DNA of 6,220 bases, taken from contig SKOX01000091.1 of assembly GCA_007119835.1 (NCBI GenBank), positions 1 to 6,220 on the forward strand. The letters are read 5' to 3'. How positions within the stretch are numbered: position 1 is the stretch's first letter; every line of letters starts with the position of its first letter. Made by a program: the position numbers and the translations under genes. Positions 1-6,220 of the stretch are shown piece after piece. A model generated the notes under the pieces. The model was not told where the DNA came from. It saw only the letters and a list, made by a program, of their open reading frames with translations, and made no database searches. The DNA is from Paracoccaceae bacterium. GTDB lineage: Bacteria > Pseudomonadota > Alphaproteobacteria > Rhodobacterales > Rhodobacteraceae.

Positions 1-2127
1 GCCTTCGACCTCACGGCCCTCGACGTCACCGCCCGGCCGCTGGCCGAGCTCGGCCTGCCGCCGCTGTCGCTCGCGGCGACCGGCGAGGGCGAGGCGGGCC
101 TGCTCACCATCGACACCCGCCTCAGCTCCCCCGACGGCCTCGATGCCCGGGCCGCCGGCACGCTGCCGATCGAGGACCTCGAGACCGGCCCGGTCGACCT
201 TGCCGTCGAAATCACGGCTCTGCCGCTCGCCCTCGTCGACGCTGTACTCGACCAGGGCCTCGAGGGCTCTCTCGCCGGCTCGGCCCGCGTCGCGGGCTCG
301 CTTGCGGCGCCGGAGGTCGCCTTCGACGTCACCGCGACCGGCGTGAGCCTGGCTGCGACGCGCGAGGCCGGACTGCCCGCCTTCCAGGTCGAGGCGACCG
401 GGGAAACCGTGGACGAGCGCCTCGCCCTCGAGGCGCTCCTGACCGGCCCCGGCGGGATCGCCGCGCGCGCGACCGGCTCGGTGCCGCTCGACGCGGGCCT
501 GCTCGATCTCTCGATCGACATCGACGCCCTGCCGCTTGCGACGCTCGACCCCGCGGCCGGCGACGTCGGCCTGCGCGGCACGCTCTCCGGCAGCGCGCAG
601 GTGGCGGGCACCACCGCCGCGCCCGAAGCCGCCTTCTCCGCCTCGGTGAGCGGTTTCAGCATGGAGGTCCTGCGCGAGAACCTGGTGCCGCCCCTTGCCA
701 TCACCGCCACCGGCACCTTCGCAGACGAGACGATCACCCTCGCCCAGGCGAGCGTCAGCGGCCCCGGCAACATCGCGCTCACGGCCGGCGGTACGATCCC
801 GCTGACCGGGCCCGGCCTCAACCTTACGGTCGCGGGCGGCGTGCCCCTGGGCCTTGCCGACGCGGCGCTGGCCGACCGCCCCGCGGCGCTCAGCGGCCGC
901 GCGGAGTTCAACCTCGTGGTCACCGGCGCGCTCGCCGACCCGCAGTTCAGCGGGCCTGTGACGATCGACGCCGCCACCTTCGTGGACGCCCCGACCAACC
1001 TCCGGCTCGACGCGATCGCGCTCGACGCCGTGCTTCAGAACCGGACGATGATCGTCAACGCCTTCACGGCCCGGAGCGCGCAGGGCGGCAGGATCTCGGG
1101 CTCGGGCAGCGTCGGCCTCGACCCCGAGGCGGGCTTTCCCCTCGACCTTCAGGTCGGCTTCTCGCGCTTCGGCTACACCGACGGCACGCTGCTCACCACC
1201 CGCGTCGACGGCGATCTGACCATCACCGGCCCGCTCGCCGCCGGGGCCGGCCAGATCGCCGGCGCCCTCGACCTCGACGTGACCGAGATCTCGGTCGCCG
1301 AGGGCCTCGGCCCGACCGGCGGCCTCGCGCTCGAGGCGGTCAGCCACCGCAACCCGCCGCGGAGCGTGCTCGAGACGCTGGAACGCGCCCGCCTCGACGA
1401 GCCGGTGACGCAGCGTCCGGCCGGCACGCCGGGCATCATGCTCGACATCCTTGTCCGCGCGCCGAACCAGATCTTCGTGCGCGGCCGCGGGCTCGACGTC
1501 GAGCTGGGCGGCGATCTGCGCGTCACCGGCCCCGTCACCGACATCGCGCCGGTCGGCGAGTTCAGCCTGATCCGCGGCCGCCTCGGCATCCTCGGCCGGC
1601 GCCTCGAGTTCCAGGAGGGCAGCCTCCAGCTCGTCGGCAACCTCGATCCCATCATCTTCTTCGTGGCCCGCACCGAAACGGACGAGGCCACCGCGGTCGT
1701 CACCGTCTCCGGACGGGCGTCGGAGCCGGAGATCTCGCTTTCCTCGGAGCCCGAGCTCCCCGAGGACGAAGTGCTCGCACTGCTGATCTTCAACCGCTCG
1801 GTGCAGGAGCTCACGCCCTTCCAGCTCGCCCAGCTCGCATCCGCCGCGGCCGAGCTCGCCGGGGCCGCGGGCAACGGCCTCCTCGCGCAGTTCCGCGGCG
1901 CCCTCGGCCTCGATGATCTCGAGATCATCGCCGCGGACAACGGCGGCGCCGCCGTCCGCGCCGGCCGCTACATCGACGACAACATCTATCTCGATGTGGA
2001 GACCGGCACCGGCGGCGACGCCCGGGTGACCATCAACCTCGACGTCACCCGCAACATCACCGCCCGCGGCACCGTCGCCACCGACGGCACCTCGACCATC
2101 GGCATCTTCTTTCAGCGCGACTACTGA
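1..2127 (+). CDS. tamB: TamB-type translocation/assembly module protein, C-terminal part (5' end outside window)
   Basis: Frame 1 is open from the first base to TGA at 2125-2127, giving 708 residues with no start in view; ATG/GTG codons inside, such as the GTG at 343, are internal. The protein belongs to the TamB/DUF490 family: inner-membrane-anchored periplasmic proteins that form a long hydrophobic beta groove and help outer-membrane protein assembly and/or phospholipid transport with TamA. The C-terminal TamB domain is clear: [11 protein letters not shown] at about 489-499, GEFSLIRG at 519, [13 protein letters not shown] at 585-597, and the terminal GIFFQRDY, which ends in an aromatic residue as is usual in the family. 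Ahead of it are repeats of about 104 residues, each with a G-x-V-x-G...P-x-F hinge near 108, 212, 316, about 420 and 521. No Lys, Cys or Trp occurs in the visible part. tamA often lies upstream of tamB, but that region is not visible. The family call is secure; the cargo cannot be read from sequence. Confidence 0.93.
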   Translation, partial: AFDLTALDVTARPLAELGLPPLSLAATGEGEAGLLTIDTRLSSPDGLDARAAGTLPIEDLETGPVDLAVEITALPLALVDAVLDQGLEGSLAGSARVAGSLAAPEVAFDVTATGVSLAATREAGLPAFQVEATGETVDERLALEALLTGPGGIAARATGSVPLDAGLLDLSIDIDALPLATLDPAAGDVGLRGTLSGSAQVAGTTAAPEAAFSASVSGFSMEVLRENLVPPLAITATGTFADETITLAQASVSGPGNIALTAGGTIPLTGPGLNLTVAGGVPLGLADAALADRPAALSGRAEFNLVVTGALADPQFSGPVTIDAATFVDAPTNLRLDAIALDAVLQNRTMIVNAFTARSAQGGRISGSGSVGLDPEAGFPLDLQVGFSRFGYTDGTLLTTRVDGDLTITGPLAAGAGQIAGALDLDVTEISVAEGLGPTGGLALEAVSHRNPPRSVLETLERARLDEPVTQRPAGTPGIMLDILVRAPNQIFVRGRGLDVELGGDLRVTGPVTDIAPVGEFSLIRGRLGILGRRLEFQEGSLQLVGNLDPIIFFVARTETDEATAVVTVSGRASEPEISLSSEPELPEDEVLALLIFNRSVQELTPFQLAQLASAAAELAGAAGNGLLAQFRGALGLDDLEIIAADNGGAAVRAGRYIDDNIYLDVETGTGGDARVTINLDVTRNITARGTVATDGTSTIGIFFQRDY

Positions 2128-2209
2128 TCCCGCGCCGGCATGGCGGCCCGCATCTGCCTCGCGCCCCGCGGCGGCCTGCGCAGTGGAACGCAATGCCGCG
2201 GAGGCCGGC

Positions 2210-2239
2210 CTTGGCGAACCGCGCCGCGCCACCCTACAT
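2210..2239 (+). promoter_or_regulatory. possible msrB promoter
   Basis: CTTGGC (2210-2215), an 18-base spacer and CTACAT (2234-2239) resemble the CTTGAC-N17-CTATAT housekeeping promoter described in alphaproteobacteria. It lies in the 151-base gap after tamB and would give a leader of roughly 33 bases before msrB. The gap shows no convincing terminator for tamB, so read-through from tamB is the alternative. The match is by eye only. Confidence 0.35.
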
Positions 2240-2265
2240 GTGCCCCCGACCGACAGATCGAGCCC

Positions 2266-2270
2266 GGAGG
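2266..2270 (+). promoter_or_regulatory. msrB ribosome binding site (decides the start)
   Basis: GGAGG lies 8 bases before the ATG at 2279. The frame stays open upstream to an ATG at 2183, but that start would add 32 residues unlike MsrB and has no comparable ribosome binding site. This supports the downstream start. Confidence 0.75.
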
Positions 2271-2278
2271 GCCAGCGC

Positions 2279-2680
2279 ATGACCGACAAGATCGAGAAGA
2301 CCGACGCAGAATGGCGGAGCGAGCTCTCCGACCTCGCCTACCGCGTCACCCGCAAGGGCGGCACCGAGCGCGCCTTCAGCAACGACAGCTTTCCCAAGGG
2401 CCCCGGCATTTTCCGCTGCGTCTGCTGCGGCGCGGCGCTCTTCGACGCGGCGACCAAGTTCGACAGCGGCACCGGCTGGCCGTCCTTCTACGCGCCGATC
2501 TCGCCGGACGCCGTCGATGAGCGCGAGGACAACGGCTGGCTGATGCGCCGCACCGAAGTGGTCTGCGCCCGCTGCGACGCCCATCTCGGTCACGTCTTCC
2601 CCGACGGCCCGCCGCCCACCGGCCTGCGCTACTGCATGAACGGCGTGGCCCTCGAATTCGAGCCCGCCGATGCCAGCTGA
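2279..2680 (+). CDS. msrB: peptide-methionine (R)-S-oxide reductase MsrB
   Basis: This is a complete 133-residue protein of normal length for a single-domain MsrB, which reduces the R epimer of methionine sulfoxide in proteins, normally with thioredoxin. No signal peptide is visible, so it should act in the cytoplasm. Visible motifs are the two zinc-binding CxxC pairs (C47/C50 and C96/C99), [10 protein letters not shown] at 61-70, [10 protein letters not shown] at 102-111, and RYCMNG at 117-122 with the catalytic C119. In E. coli MsrB the GWPSF loop carries the resolving cysteine (SGCGWPSF); here that position is T65, so regeneration must use another cysteine or act directly through the reductant. 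C49, inside the first zinc pair, is an extra cysteine. The start was chosen from GGAGG at 2266-2270. The stop falls inside a hairpin shared with the converging bamE. There is no fused MsrA domain. Confidence 0.96.
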   Translation: MTDKIEKTDAEWRSELSDLAYRVTRKGGTERAFSNDSFPKGPGIFRCVCCGAALFDAATKFDSGTGWPSFYAPISPDAVDEREDNGWLMRRTEVVCARCDAHLGHVFPDGPPPTGLRYCMNGVALEFEPADAS

Positions 2681-2708
2681 CCGGGCCCTCAGGGCTCGGC
2701 CAGCTGGC
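2672..2708. terminator. shared hairpin, possible bidirectional terminator between msrB and bamE
   Basis: Bases 2672-2688 pair with 2692-2708 around a TCA loop (2689-2691). On the + strand 16 of 17 positions pair, counting one G-U (2684/2696), with one A-C mismatch (2680/2700). On the - strand these two positions swap roles (G-U at 2680/2700, A-C at 2684/2696), so the transcript of either gene can form a near-perfect 17-bp stem. The stem covers the last codons and stop codons of both genes. No T-run follows on either side, so it is not a classic intrinsic terminator. It could act as a U-less terminator, a 3' end stabiliser, or with Rho. Confidence 0.6.
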
Positions 2709-3153
2709 TCGCGTCGATGTTGAGGATGTTTCCGAAGAGCTGCTCGAGCACGCCCATCTGCCGGCCGCTGGTCTCGGTCGTCCGGGTCGTGAGGTTGATC
2801 ACCCGCCCGTCCTCGATCCCGTACCGATTGATGCCCTGCACGATGCCGTTCGCATCGAACGAGACGGCGAGCACGGTCCGGTCCACCACCCGCGGCGCGT
2901 TATAGGTGAAGCTCTCCACCGTCGACTGCACGTAGAACCAGGAGCCGTCGCTCAGAAGCCCGCTGGCAGACGGGCGCCCGAGGACCTCCTCGACCGTGAA
3001 GGTGTCGTCTATGCCCGGCGTGATCCGAGCGACGTCTGCCTCGCTCGGGACGAAACCGTGGATCCGCGTCGTCGGCGCGCAGGCCGCGATGCCGGCCACC
3101 AGCGCCAGCACCAGCGCCGCGCGGAGCGGAAGGCGGACGTGTCGAAGAGACAT
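2689..3153 (-). CDS. bamE: outer membrane protein assembly factor BamE (SmpA/OmlA-type lipoprotein)
   Basis: This 154-residue protein starts at the ATG complementary to 3151-3153, with AGGG 7 bases upstream on its strand. It begins with a signal peptide: Arg-rich start (R4, R7, R11), hydrophobic stretch about 12-23, and the lipobox I22-A-A-C25. The mature N-terminal residue would therefore be a lipidated Cys, and Ala at +2 does not suggest retention in the inner membrane. The mature part follows the SmpA/OmlA pattern: HGFVPSEADVARITPG at 32-47, EEVLGRPS at 55-62, WFYV at 72-75, then R92-T-V-L-A-V-S-F99 with D100 and G103. BamE is an accessory subunit of the BAM complex that inserts beta-barrel proteins; that role is inferred from family. 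No lysine is present. It converges on msrB and is divergent from the yceD-like gene. The frame stays open upstream to 3534, but that extension would bury the signal peptide. Confidence 0.88.
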   Translation of the reverse strand: MSLRHVRLPLRAALVLALVAGIAACAPTTRIHGFVPSEADVARITPGIDDTFTVEEVLGRPSASGLLSDGSWFYVQSTVESFTYNAPRVVDRTVLAVSFDANGIVQGINRYGIEDGRVINLTTRTTETSGRQMGVLEQLFGNILNIDASQLAEP

Positions 3154-3181
3154 GCCTGAACCCTGGAGAATAACCAATGCC

Positions 3182-3210
3182 CTTGCTCCCCTATCGGCGC
3201 CGTGCTGTAG
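3182..3210 (+). promoter_or_regulatory. possible promoter of the yceD-like gene
   Basis: CTTGCT (3182-3187), a 17-base spacer and CTGTAG (3205-3210) match the alphaproteobacterial CTTGAC-N17-CTATAT pattern at 4 of 6 bases in each box, with ideal spacing. The -10 element overlaps the left arm of the inverted repeat at 3199-3223. On the opposite strand CTTGAA (3217-3212) could be a -35 element for bamE, but the best -10 behind it (CGATAG) is only about 15 bases away, so the bamE promoter is left unassigned. Confidence 0.3.
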
Positions 3211-3223
3211 ATTCAAGCACGGC
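3199..3223. repeat. perfect 8-bp inverted repeat in the bamE/yceD divergent region
   Basis: GCCGTGCT (3199-3206) and AGCACGGC (3216-3223) are exact reverse complements separated by 9 bases that are AT-rich for this DNA (GTAGATTCA). The repeat lies in the 106-base gap between two divergent genes and overlaps the possible -10 and start site of the yceD-like gene. It could be an operator or a leader hairpin. No known regulator motif is recognised. Confidence 0.5.
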
Positions 3224-3248
3224 AGACGCCGCCCCCGATCCCATTTGC

Positions 3249-3255
3249 GGGAGGA
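3249..3255 (+). promoter_or_regulatory. ribosome binding site of the yceD-like gene, with two candidate ATGs
   Basis: GGGAGGA is followed by two tandem in-frame ATG codons at 3260 and 3263. From the end of GGAGG (3254) the spacers are 5 and 8 bases. The second fits the spacing seen for msrB (8) and rpmF (7) better, so the protein may start one residue later than annotated. Confidence 0.7.
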
Positions 3256-3259
3256 CACC

Positions 3260-3835
3260 ATGATGCGCGGGATCGCCACGACCTCCGCCGACAATCCGGA
3301 CTTCGCCCGCGTCGTCAGGCTCTCGACCCTGCGCCGAACGCCGGTCCTTGCCTTCGACATCGCGCCCGACGAGGCGGAGGCCGCGCGCCTCGCCCGCCTG
3401 TTCGACGCCCGGTCGGTCCGCAAGATGCGGCTCCAGGGAGAACTCCGCCCCGAGGGCGACGGCTGGCGCCTCGATGCGCAGCTCGGCGCGACGGTCGTCC
3501 AGACCTGCGTCGTGACGCTCGAGCCGGTGACCACGCGCGTCGACCAGTCGGTGCGACGGCTCTTCGTGCCGCTCGAGACGACGGGTCGCGAGATCGAGGT
3601 CGGTCCCGAGGACGACGAGGAGATCGAGCCCCTCGGCGACGCGATCGACCTCGGCCTCGTCGCGATCGAGGCACTGGCGCTCGCGCTGCCCGCCTATCCG
3701 CGCCGTCCGGACGCCGCCCTCGATCCCGCCGCTGCCGCGCCGCCCGGCGCGGAGCCCGAAGAAGACGAGGACGCCGATGCCCGCCCCTTCGCGAGCCTCG
3801 CCGCAATGCGCGACCGCATGCGCCAGCCCAAGTGA
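3260..3835 (+). CDS. DUF177/YceD family protein (23S rRNA accumulation factor homologue)
   Basis: This 191-residue protein (190 if it starts at 3263) is close to the usual length for the family. Its signature is QTCVVTLEPV at 81-90, followed by V-x-R-L-F-V-P at 98-104, then an acidic stretch GPEDDEEIEP at 115-124 and DLGLVAIEALALALPAYPRRP at 130-150. A second acidic linker (165-173) leads to the conserved tail RPFASLAAMR at 175-184. The E. coli homologue YceD and its plant counterparts are reported to be needed for normal 23S rRNA accumulation; the same role is inferred here and supported by rpmF downstream. The N-terminal zinc-type CxxC of some relatives is absent, and the only Cys is C83. 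The protein should be cytoplasmic. It is separated from rpmF by 212 bases, so the classic yceD-rpmF pairing is kept in order but rpmF probably also has its own promoter. Confidence 0.85.
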   Translation: MMRGIATTSADNPDFARVVRLSTLRRTPVLAFDIAPDEAEAARLARLFDARSVRKMRLQGELRPEGDGWRLDAQLGATVVQTCVVTLEPVTTRVDQSVRRLFVPLETTGREIEVGPEDDEEIEPLGDAIDLGLVAIEALALALPAYPRRPDAALDPAAAAPPGAEPEEDEDADARPFASLAAMRDRMRQPK

Positions 3836-3886
3836 CGCAAGGCGGTGCGCGGGCGCCACGCCGCCGGCGGAGGGTGCGCTTGCCCC

Positions 3887-3914
3887 CTTGCGGAGCGGAC
3901 GGCAATCGCTATGG
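3887..3914 (+). promoter_or_regulatory. possible promoter for rpmF-plsX-fabH
   Basis: CTTGCG (3887-3892), a 16-base spacer and CTATGG (3909-3914) match the alphaproteobacterial CTTGAC-N17-CTATAT pattern at 4 to 5 positions per box. It would produce a leader of roughly 125 bases before rpmF. The assignment is by eye, and co-transcription from the yceD-like gene is not excluded. Confidence 0.3.
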
Positions 3915-4010
3915 TGCCGGCTCCTTCCGGGGGCGAGGCTGAGGGACGTGGGGCCGTGACAAGGCTCTGCGTCCGTGATAGGCGCCGCGCTATCTCGCAT
4001 TTCGCATGCT

Positions 4011-4027
4011 CCGGGCCGCGGGCCCGG
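4011..4027 (+). repeat. GC-rich 7-bp hairpin just upstream of the rpmF ribosome binding site
   Basis: CCGGGCC (4011-4017) pairs perfectly with GGCCCGG (4021-4027) around a GCG loop. It ends 9 bases before GAGG (4037-4040), so the RNA could fold next to the translation start of L32. Short GC palindromes are frequent by chance in DNA of this composition. Confidence 0.4.
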
Positions 4028-4047
4028 CCACTGTCCGAGGTCGAACC

Positions 4048-4254
4048 ATGGCTGTTCCGAAGAGTAAGGTGACGCGGTCGCGTCGGGGGATGCGGCGCTC
4101 GCATCACGCGCTGGCCGCCGGCAACCCGAACGAATGCTCGAATTGCGGCGAGCTGCGCCGCCCGCATCACGTCTGCCCGGCCTGCGGCCACTATGGCGGG
4201 CGCGAGGTCGTCACGACCGTCGAAGAAGTCGATCTCGACGACGAAGCCGCCTGA
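4048..4254 (+). CDS. rpmF: 50S ribosomal protein L32
   Basis: This 68-residue protein has the usual alphaproteobacterial L32 length. It starts with the family hallmark [20 protein letters not shown], a basic tail that binds 23S rRNA, and continues with a zinc ribbon: C30-x2-C33 in NECSNCGEL and C43-x2-C46 in [13 protein letters not shown]. All four cysteines are kept, so this is the zinc-binding form. The C-terminus is acidic ([10 protein letters not shown] at 59-68). The start is fixed by the conserved MAVPK and by GAGG 7 bases upstream; an in-frame ATG at 4006 would add 14 residues unlike L32. plsX follows after 27 bases, probably in the same transcript. L32 sits in the large subunit near the exit-tunnel region. 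Confidence 0.98.
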   Translation: MAVPKSKVTRSRRGMRRSHHALAAGNPNECSNCGELRRPHHVCPACGHYGGREVVTTVEEVDLDDEAA

Positions 4255-4281
4255 ACGGCGGCTCGGCGGAGCTGATCAGAA

Positions 4282-5388
4282 ATGAGCGCGGACGCCAATC
4301 GGATCGAGCGGAGCGCCGATCCGAGCAGCCTGGCTGACGACGTCGTCGTCGCCATCGACGCGATGGGCGGCGACAAGGGCGTTGGCGCCGTGGTCGAAGG
4401 CATGCAGCTCTCTCTCGAGCAGAACCCGCGCCTCAGGTTCCTCCTGCACGGCGACGGCGACAGTCTGTCGGGCGCCCTGCGCAACGATCGGGCGCTGTCC
4501 GGCCGTGTCGAGATCCGGCATTCGGACAGCGTCATCACGATGAACGACAAGCCCTCGAAGGCGCTCCGCTCGGCCCAGGGCTCGAGCATGTGGAACGCCA
4601 TCGAGTCGGTGCGCTCGGGCGAATCGAGCGTGGTGATCTCCTGCGGCAACACCGGTGCCCTGATGGCGCTCGCCATGCTCAGGCTGCGTCGGGCGCCGGG
4701 GGTCGACCGCCCCGCGATCGCCGTCCTCTGGCCGTCGCTGAACCGTTCGGGCTACAACGTCATGCTGGACGCGGGCGCCGACGTGCGCGCGCAGGCGGAC
4801 GACCTCCTGAACTACGCCGTCATGGGCGCCTCCTATGCCCGCCACGCCCTCGGCATCGCGCGCCCGCGCGTCGGGCTTCTCAACGTCGGCACCGAAGAGC
4901 ACAAGGGCGGCAGCGAGCTGCACGACGCCGCCCGGCGGATCGCCTCGGCCGCCCCTGCGGGCGACTTCGAGTATATCGGCTATGTCGAGGGCAGCGACAT
5001 GGCCTCCTCCCGCGTCGACGTGGTCGTGACCGACGGCTTCACCGGCAATGTCGCGCTCAAGACCGGCGAGGGCACGGCCCAGCTCATCCGAAACCTGCTC
5101 GAGGAGGCCTTCCGCTACAGCATCCTCAGCCGCATCGGCGCGCTCTTTGCCTATACCTCGTTCCGGCGGCTGCAGAAGCGCATCGATCCGCGCCGGGTCA
5201 ACGGCGGCGTCTTCCTGGGGCTGAACGGCACCGTCATCAAGTCACACGGCAGCGCCGACGCCACCGGGATCTCGGCCGCCATCGGGCTCGGCTGCACCCT
5301 CGCCGAAGGCGGCTTTGCCGAGCGCCTCGCCGCCCGGATCGCGCTCGGCGGCAGCGCCGCGGCCCGACAGGAGGCGCAGTCCTCATGA
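4282..5388 (+). CDS. plsX: phosphate acyltransferase PlsX
   Basis: This 368-residue protein is homologous to PlsX, a peripheral membrane enzyme that converts acyl-ACP plus phosphate into acyl-phosphate, the donor used by PlsY for glycerol-3-phosphate acylation at the start of phospholipid synthesis. Visible motifs in order are VAIDAMGGD at 23-31, [14 protein letters not shown] near 87-100, CGNTGALMA at 121-129, [12 protein letters not shown] near 199-210, YVEGSD, and [18 protein letters not shown] near 247-264. About 20 residues precede the first beta strand, where many PlsX proteins have only two or three; no in-frame start lies closer, and GGAG at 4268-4271 supports the ATG at 4282. The usual His-Ala-Pro after MGGD is replaced by Lys-Gly-Val. 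It lies between rpmF (27 bases) and fabH (ATGA overlap), the widespread rpmF-plsX-fabH order. Confidence 0.97.
   Translation: MSADANRIERSADPSSLADDVVVAIDAMGGDKGVGAVVEGMQLSLEQNPRLRFLLHGDGDSLSGALRNDRALSGRVEIRHSDSVITMNDKPSKALRSAQGSSMWNAIESVRSGESSVVISCGNTGALMALAMLRLRRAPGVDRPAIAVLWPSLNRSGYNVMLDAGADVRAQADDLLNYAVMGASYARHALGIARPRVGLLNVGTEEHKGGSELHDAARRIASAAPAGDFEYIGYVEGSDMASSRVDVVVTDGFTGNVALKTGEGTAQLIRNLLEEAFRYSILSRIGALFAYTSFRRLQKRIDPRRVNGGVFLGLNGTVIKSHGSADATGISAAIGLGCTLAEGGFAERLAARIALGGSAAARQEAQSS
5369..5374 (+). promoter_or_regulatory. fabH ribosome binding site inside plsX
   Basis: AGGAGG lies within the last codons of plsX, 10 bases before the fabH ATG at 5385. Together with the overlapping ATGA this indicates translational coupling of the two lipid genes. 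Confidence 0.7.
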
Positions 5389-6220
5389 GCGTGATCCGCT
5401 CCGTCCCCATCGGCTGCGGCCATTACCTGCCCGAGCGCGTCGTCGGGAACGAGGAGTTTGCCGCCCGCCTCGACACCTCCGATGCCTGGATCCGCACCCG
5501 CACGGGCATCGAGCGGCGCCACTTCGCCGCCGAGGGCGAGAAGACCTCCGACCTGGCGATTCGCGCCTCCGAGGCAGCCCTCGCGGATGCGGGCCTCACC
5601 GGCAACGATCTCGACGCCATCGTCCTGTCGACGGCCACGCCTGACCTCACCTTTCCCGCCACCGCGGTCCGGGTGCAGGCGGCCCTGGGAATGCGCGGCG
5701 GCTTCGCATTCGACGTCCAGGCCGTCTGCGCGGGCTTCGTGTTCGCGCTGGCCACCGCCGATGCGCTGATCCGCTCCGGCCAGGCGCGCCGCATTCTCGT
5801 GATCGGTGCGGAAACCTTCTCGCGCATCCTCGACTTCGAGGACCGCACGACCTGCGTGCTCTTCGGCGACGGCGCCGGCGCACTGATCCTTGAGGCGCAA
5901 GAGGGCACCGGGGCGCCGTCGGACCGCGGAATCCTCGCCACCGACCTCAATTCCGACGGGCGGCTCTCGGAACTGCTCTACGTCGACGGCGGCCCGTCGA
6001 CGACCGGCACGGCAGGCGTCGTGCGCATGGCGGGCCAGGAGATCTTCAAGCACGCCGTCCTCAAGCTCGCTGAGACCGGCGCGCGCGCCCTGGAGGCCGC
6101 CGGCCTCGGCCCGGCAGACGTCGACTGGCTCGTGCCGCACCAGGCGAACCTCCGGATCATGACCATGACCGCCGCCAAGCTCGGCGTGCCGCTCGAGCGG
6201 GTCGTCATCACCGTGCAGGA
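5385..6220 (+). CDS. fabH: beta-ketoacyl-ACP synthase III FabH (3' end outside window)
   Basis: The frame starts at the ATG overlapping the plsX stop (ATGA at 5385-5388) and stays open to the window end, giving 278 complete codons of a protein usually about 320 residues long. FabH condenses acetyl-CoA with malonyl-ACP to begin fatty acid synthesis in the cytoplasm. Diagnostic motifs are GCGHYLPE at 10-17, [15 protein letters not shown] at 32-46, the active-site loop VQAVCAGF with catalytic C115, FGDGAGA, and VPHQANLRI with catalytic H252. The third catalytic residue, the Asn that follows (N274 in E. coli), should lie just past the cut, as the sequence stops at VVITVQ. The KASIII architecture (Cys-His, no KASI/II-type active site) rules out FabF/FabB. 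Other KASIII-like enzymes are possible but unlikely given plsX next door. In related genomes ihfA often follows; that is not visible here. Confidence 0.97.
   Translation, partial: MSVIRSVPIGCGHYLPERVVGNEEFAARLDTSDAWIRTRTGIERRHFAAEGEKTSDLAIRASEAALADAGLTGNDLDAIVLSTATPDLTFPATAVRVQAALGMRGGFAFDVQAVCAGFVFALATADALIRSGQARRILVIGAETFSRILDFEDRTTCVLFGDGAGALILEAQEGTGAPSDRGILATDLNSDGRLSELLYVDGGPSTTGTAGVVRMAGQEIFKHAVLKLAETGARALEAAGLGPADVDWLVPHQANLRIMTMTAAKLGVPLERVVITVQ

Larger units (their letters stand above)
3836..4047 (+). other. 212-base region between the yceD-like gene and rpmF (no gene seen)
   Basis: No coding sequence is supported here. The region contains a weak 7-bp GC hairpin (3841-3847 with 3859-3865, one G-U) 5 bases after the yceD stop, a candidate promoter at 3887-3914, a GATAG/CTATC dyad at 3977-3994, a tandem TCGCAT repeat (3995-4000 and 4002-4007), a 7-bp hairpin at 4011-4027, and the rpmF ribosome binding site GAGG at 4037-4040. 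There is no T-run, so no standard terminator. Confidence 0.6.

Noticed and set aside
1173..1940. Open frame on the - strand inside tamB
   Set aside because: It translates to Ser/Arg/Pro-rich sequence typical of a shadow, while the + strand encodes the conserved TamB C-terminal domain.
2203..2210. GGCCGGCC palindrome between tamB and msrB
   Set aside because: It is a short GC-only self-complementary octamer with no loop or partner sequence, expected by chance in this composition.
3154..3534. Longer version of bamE starting at 3534
   Set aside because: The extra 127 residues overlap the yceD-like gene and would place the lipoprotein signal peptide in the middle of the protein.
3841..3865. Hairpin after the yceD-like stop as a terminator
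   Set aside because: The stem is only 7 bp including a G-U, has an 11-base loop and no T-run. GC-rich DNA gives many such pairings, so it is mentioned only within the intergenic entry.
3191..4000. Open frames on the - strand opposite the yceD-like gene and its downstream gap
   Set aside because: The conserved DUF177 motifs are on the + strand, and these frames give Arg/His-rich low-complexity translations with no convincing start signals.
5151..6140. Long open frame on the - strand opposite plsX and fabH (329 codons)
   Set aside because: It lies antisense to two clearly recognised genes, has no familiar motif, and shows the composition expected from the complement of GC-rich codons. Such shadows are common at this GC level.
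1..6220. Search for an undescribed defence, mobile or biosynthetic system
   Set aside because: Every gene present belongs to a well-known housekeeping family in a familiar order. There are no integrase, transposase, CRISPR or toxin-antitoxin signatures, and no gap is large enough to hide another gene of normal size.

Overview
The window is high-GC DNA (by eye about 70 % G+C) from an alphaproteobacterium. It most resembles the Rhodobacterales, judged from the protein motifs and from the order bamE / yceD-type DUF177 / rpmF / plsX / fabH, which is common in that group. It looks like ordinary chromosome carrying housekeeping genes. I see no mobile element, CRISPR array, rRNA or tRNA, and no previously undescribed multi-gene system.

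Layout: (1) 1-2127, + strand: the C-terminal 708 residues of a TamB-type translocation and assembly protein, whose start lies outside the window. (2) 2279-2680, +: msrB, methionine sulfoxide reductase B, with a possible promoter of its own in the 151-base gap after tamB. (3) 2689-3153, -: a BamE/SmpA-type lipoprotein, convergent with msrB. The two genes are 8 bases apart and share a 17-bp hairpin that covers both stop codons. (4) 3154-3259: a divergent intergenic region with a perfect 8-bp inverted repeat lying across the possible promoters. (5) 3260-3835, +: a DUF177/YceD protein. (6) 3836-4047: a 212-base leader with a possible promoter and small hairpins. (7) 4048-4254 rpmF (ribosomal protein L32), 4282-5388 plsX, and 5385 to the window end fabH (partial). 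The last three are tightly packed, and plsX and fabH overlap by ATGA.

Functionally there are two themes. tamB and bamE serve outer-membrane biogenesis: TamB spans the periplasm and BamE belongs to the BAM complex. The yceD-rpmF-plsX-fabH block joins large-subunit ribosome production (YceD, L32) to entry into fatty acid and phospholipid synthesis (FabH starts chains, PlsX makes acyl-phosphate). msrB is a repair enzyme between them. The points most worth a second look are the hairpin shared by the converging msrB and bamE genes, the inverted repeat in the bamE/yceD divergent region, the roughly 104-residue internal periodicity of TamB, and the complete absence of lysine from both envelope proteins.
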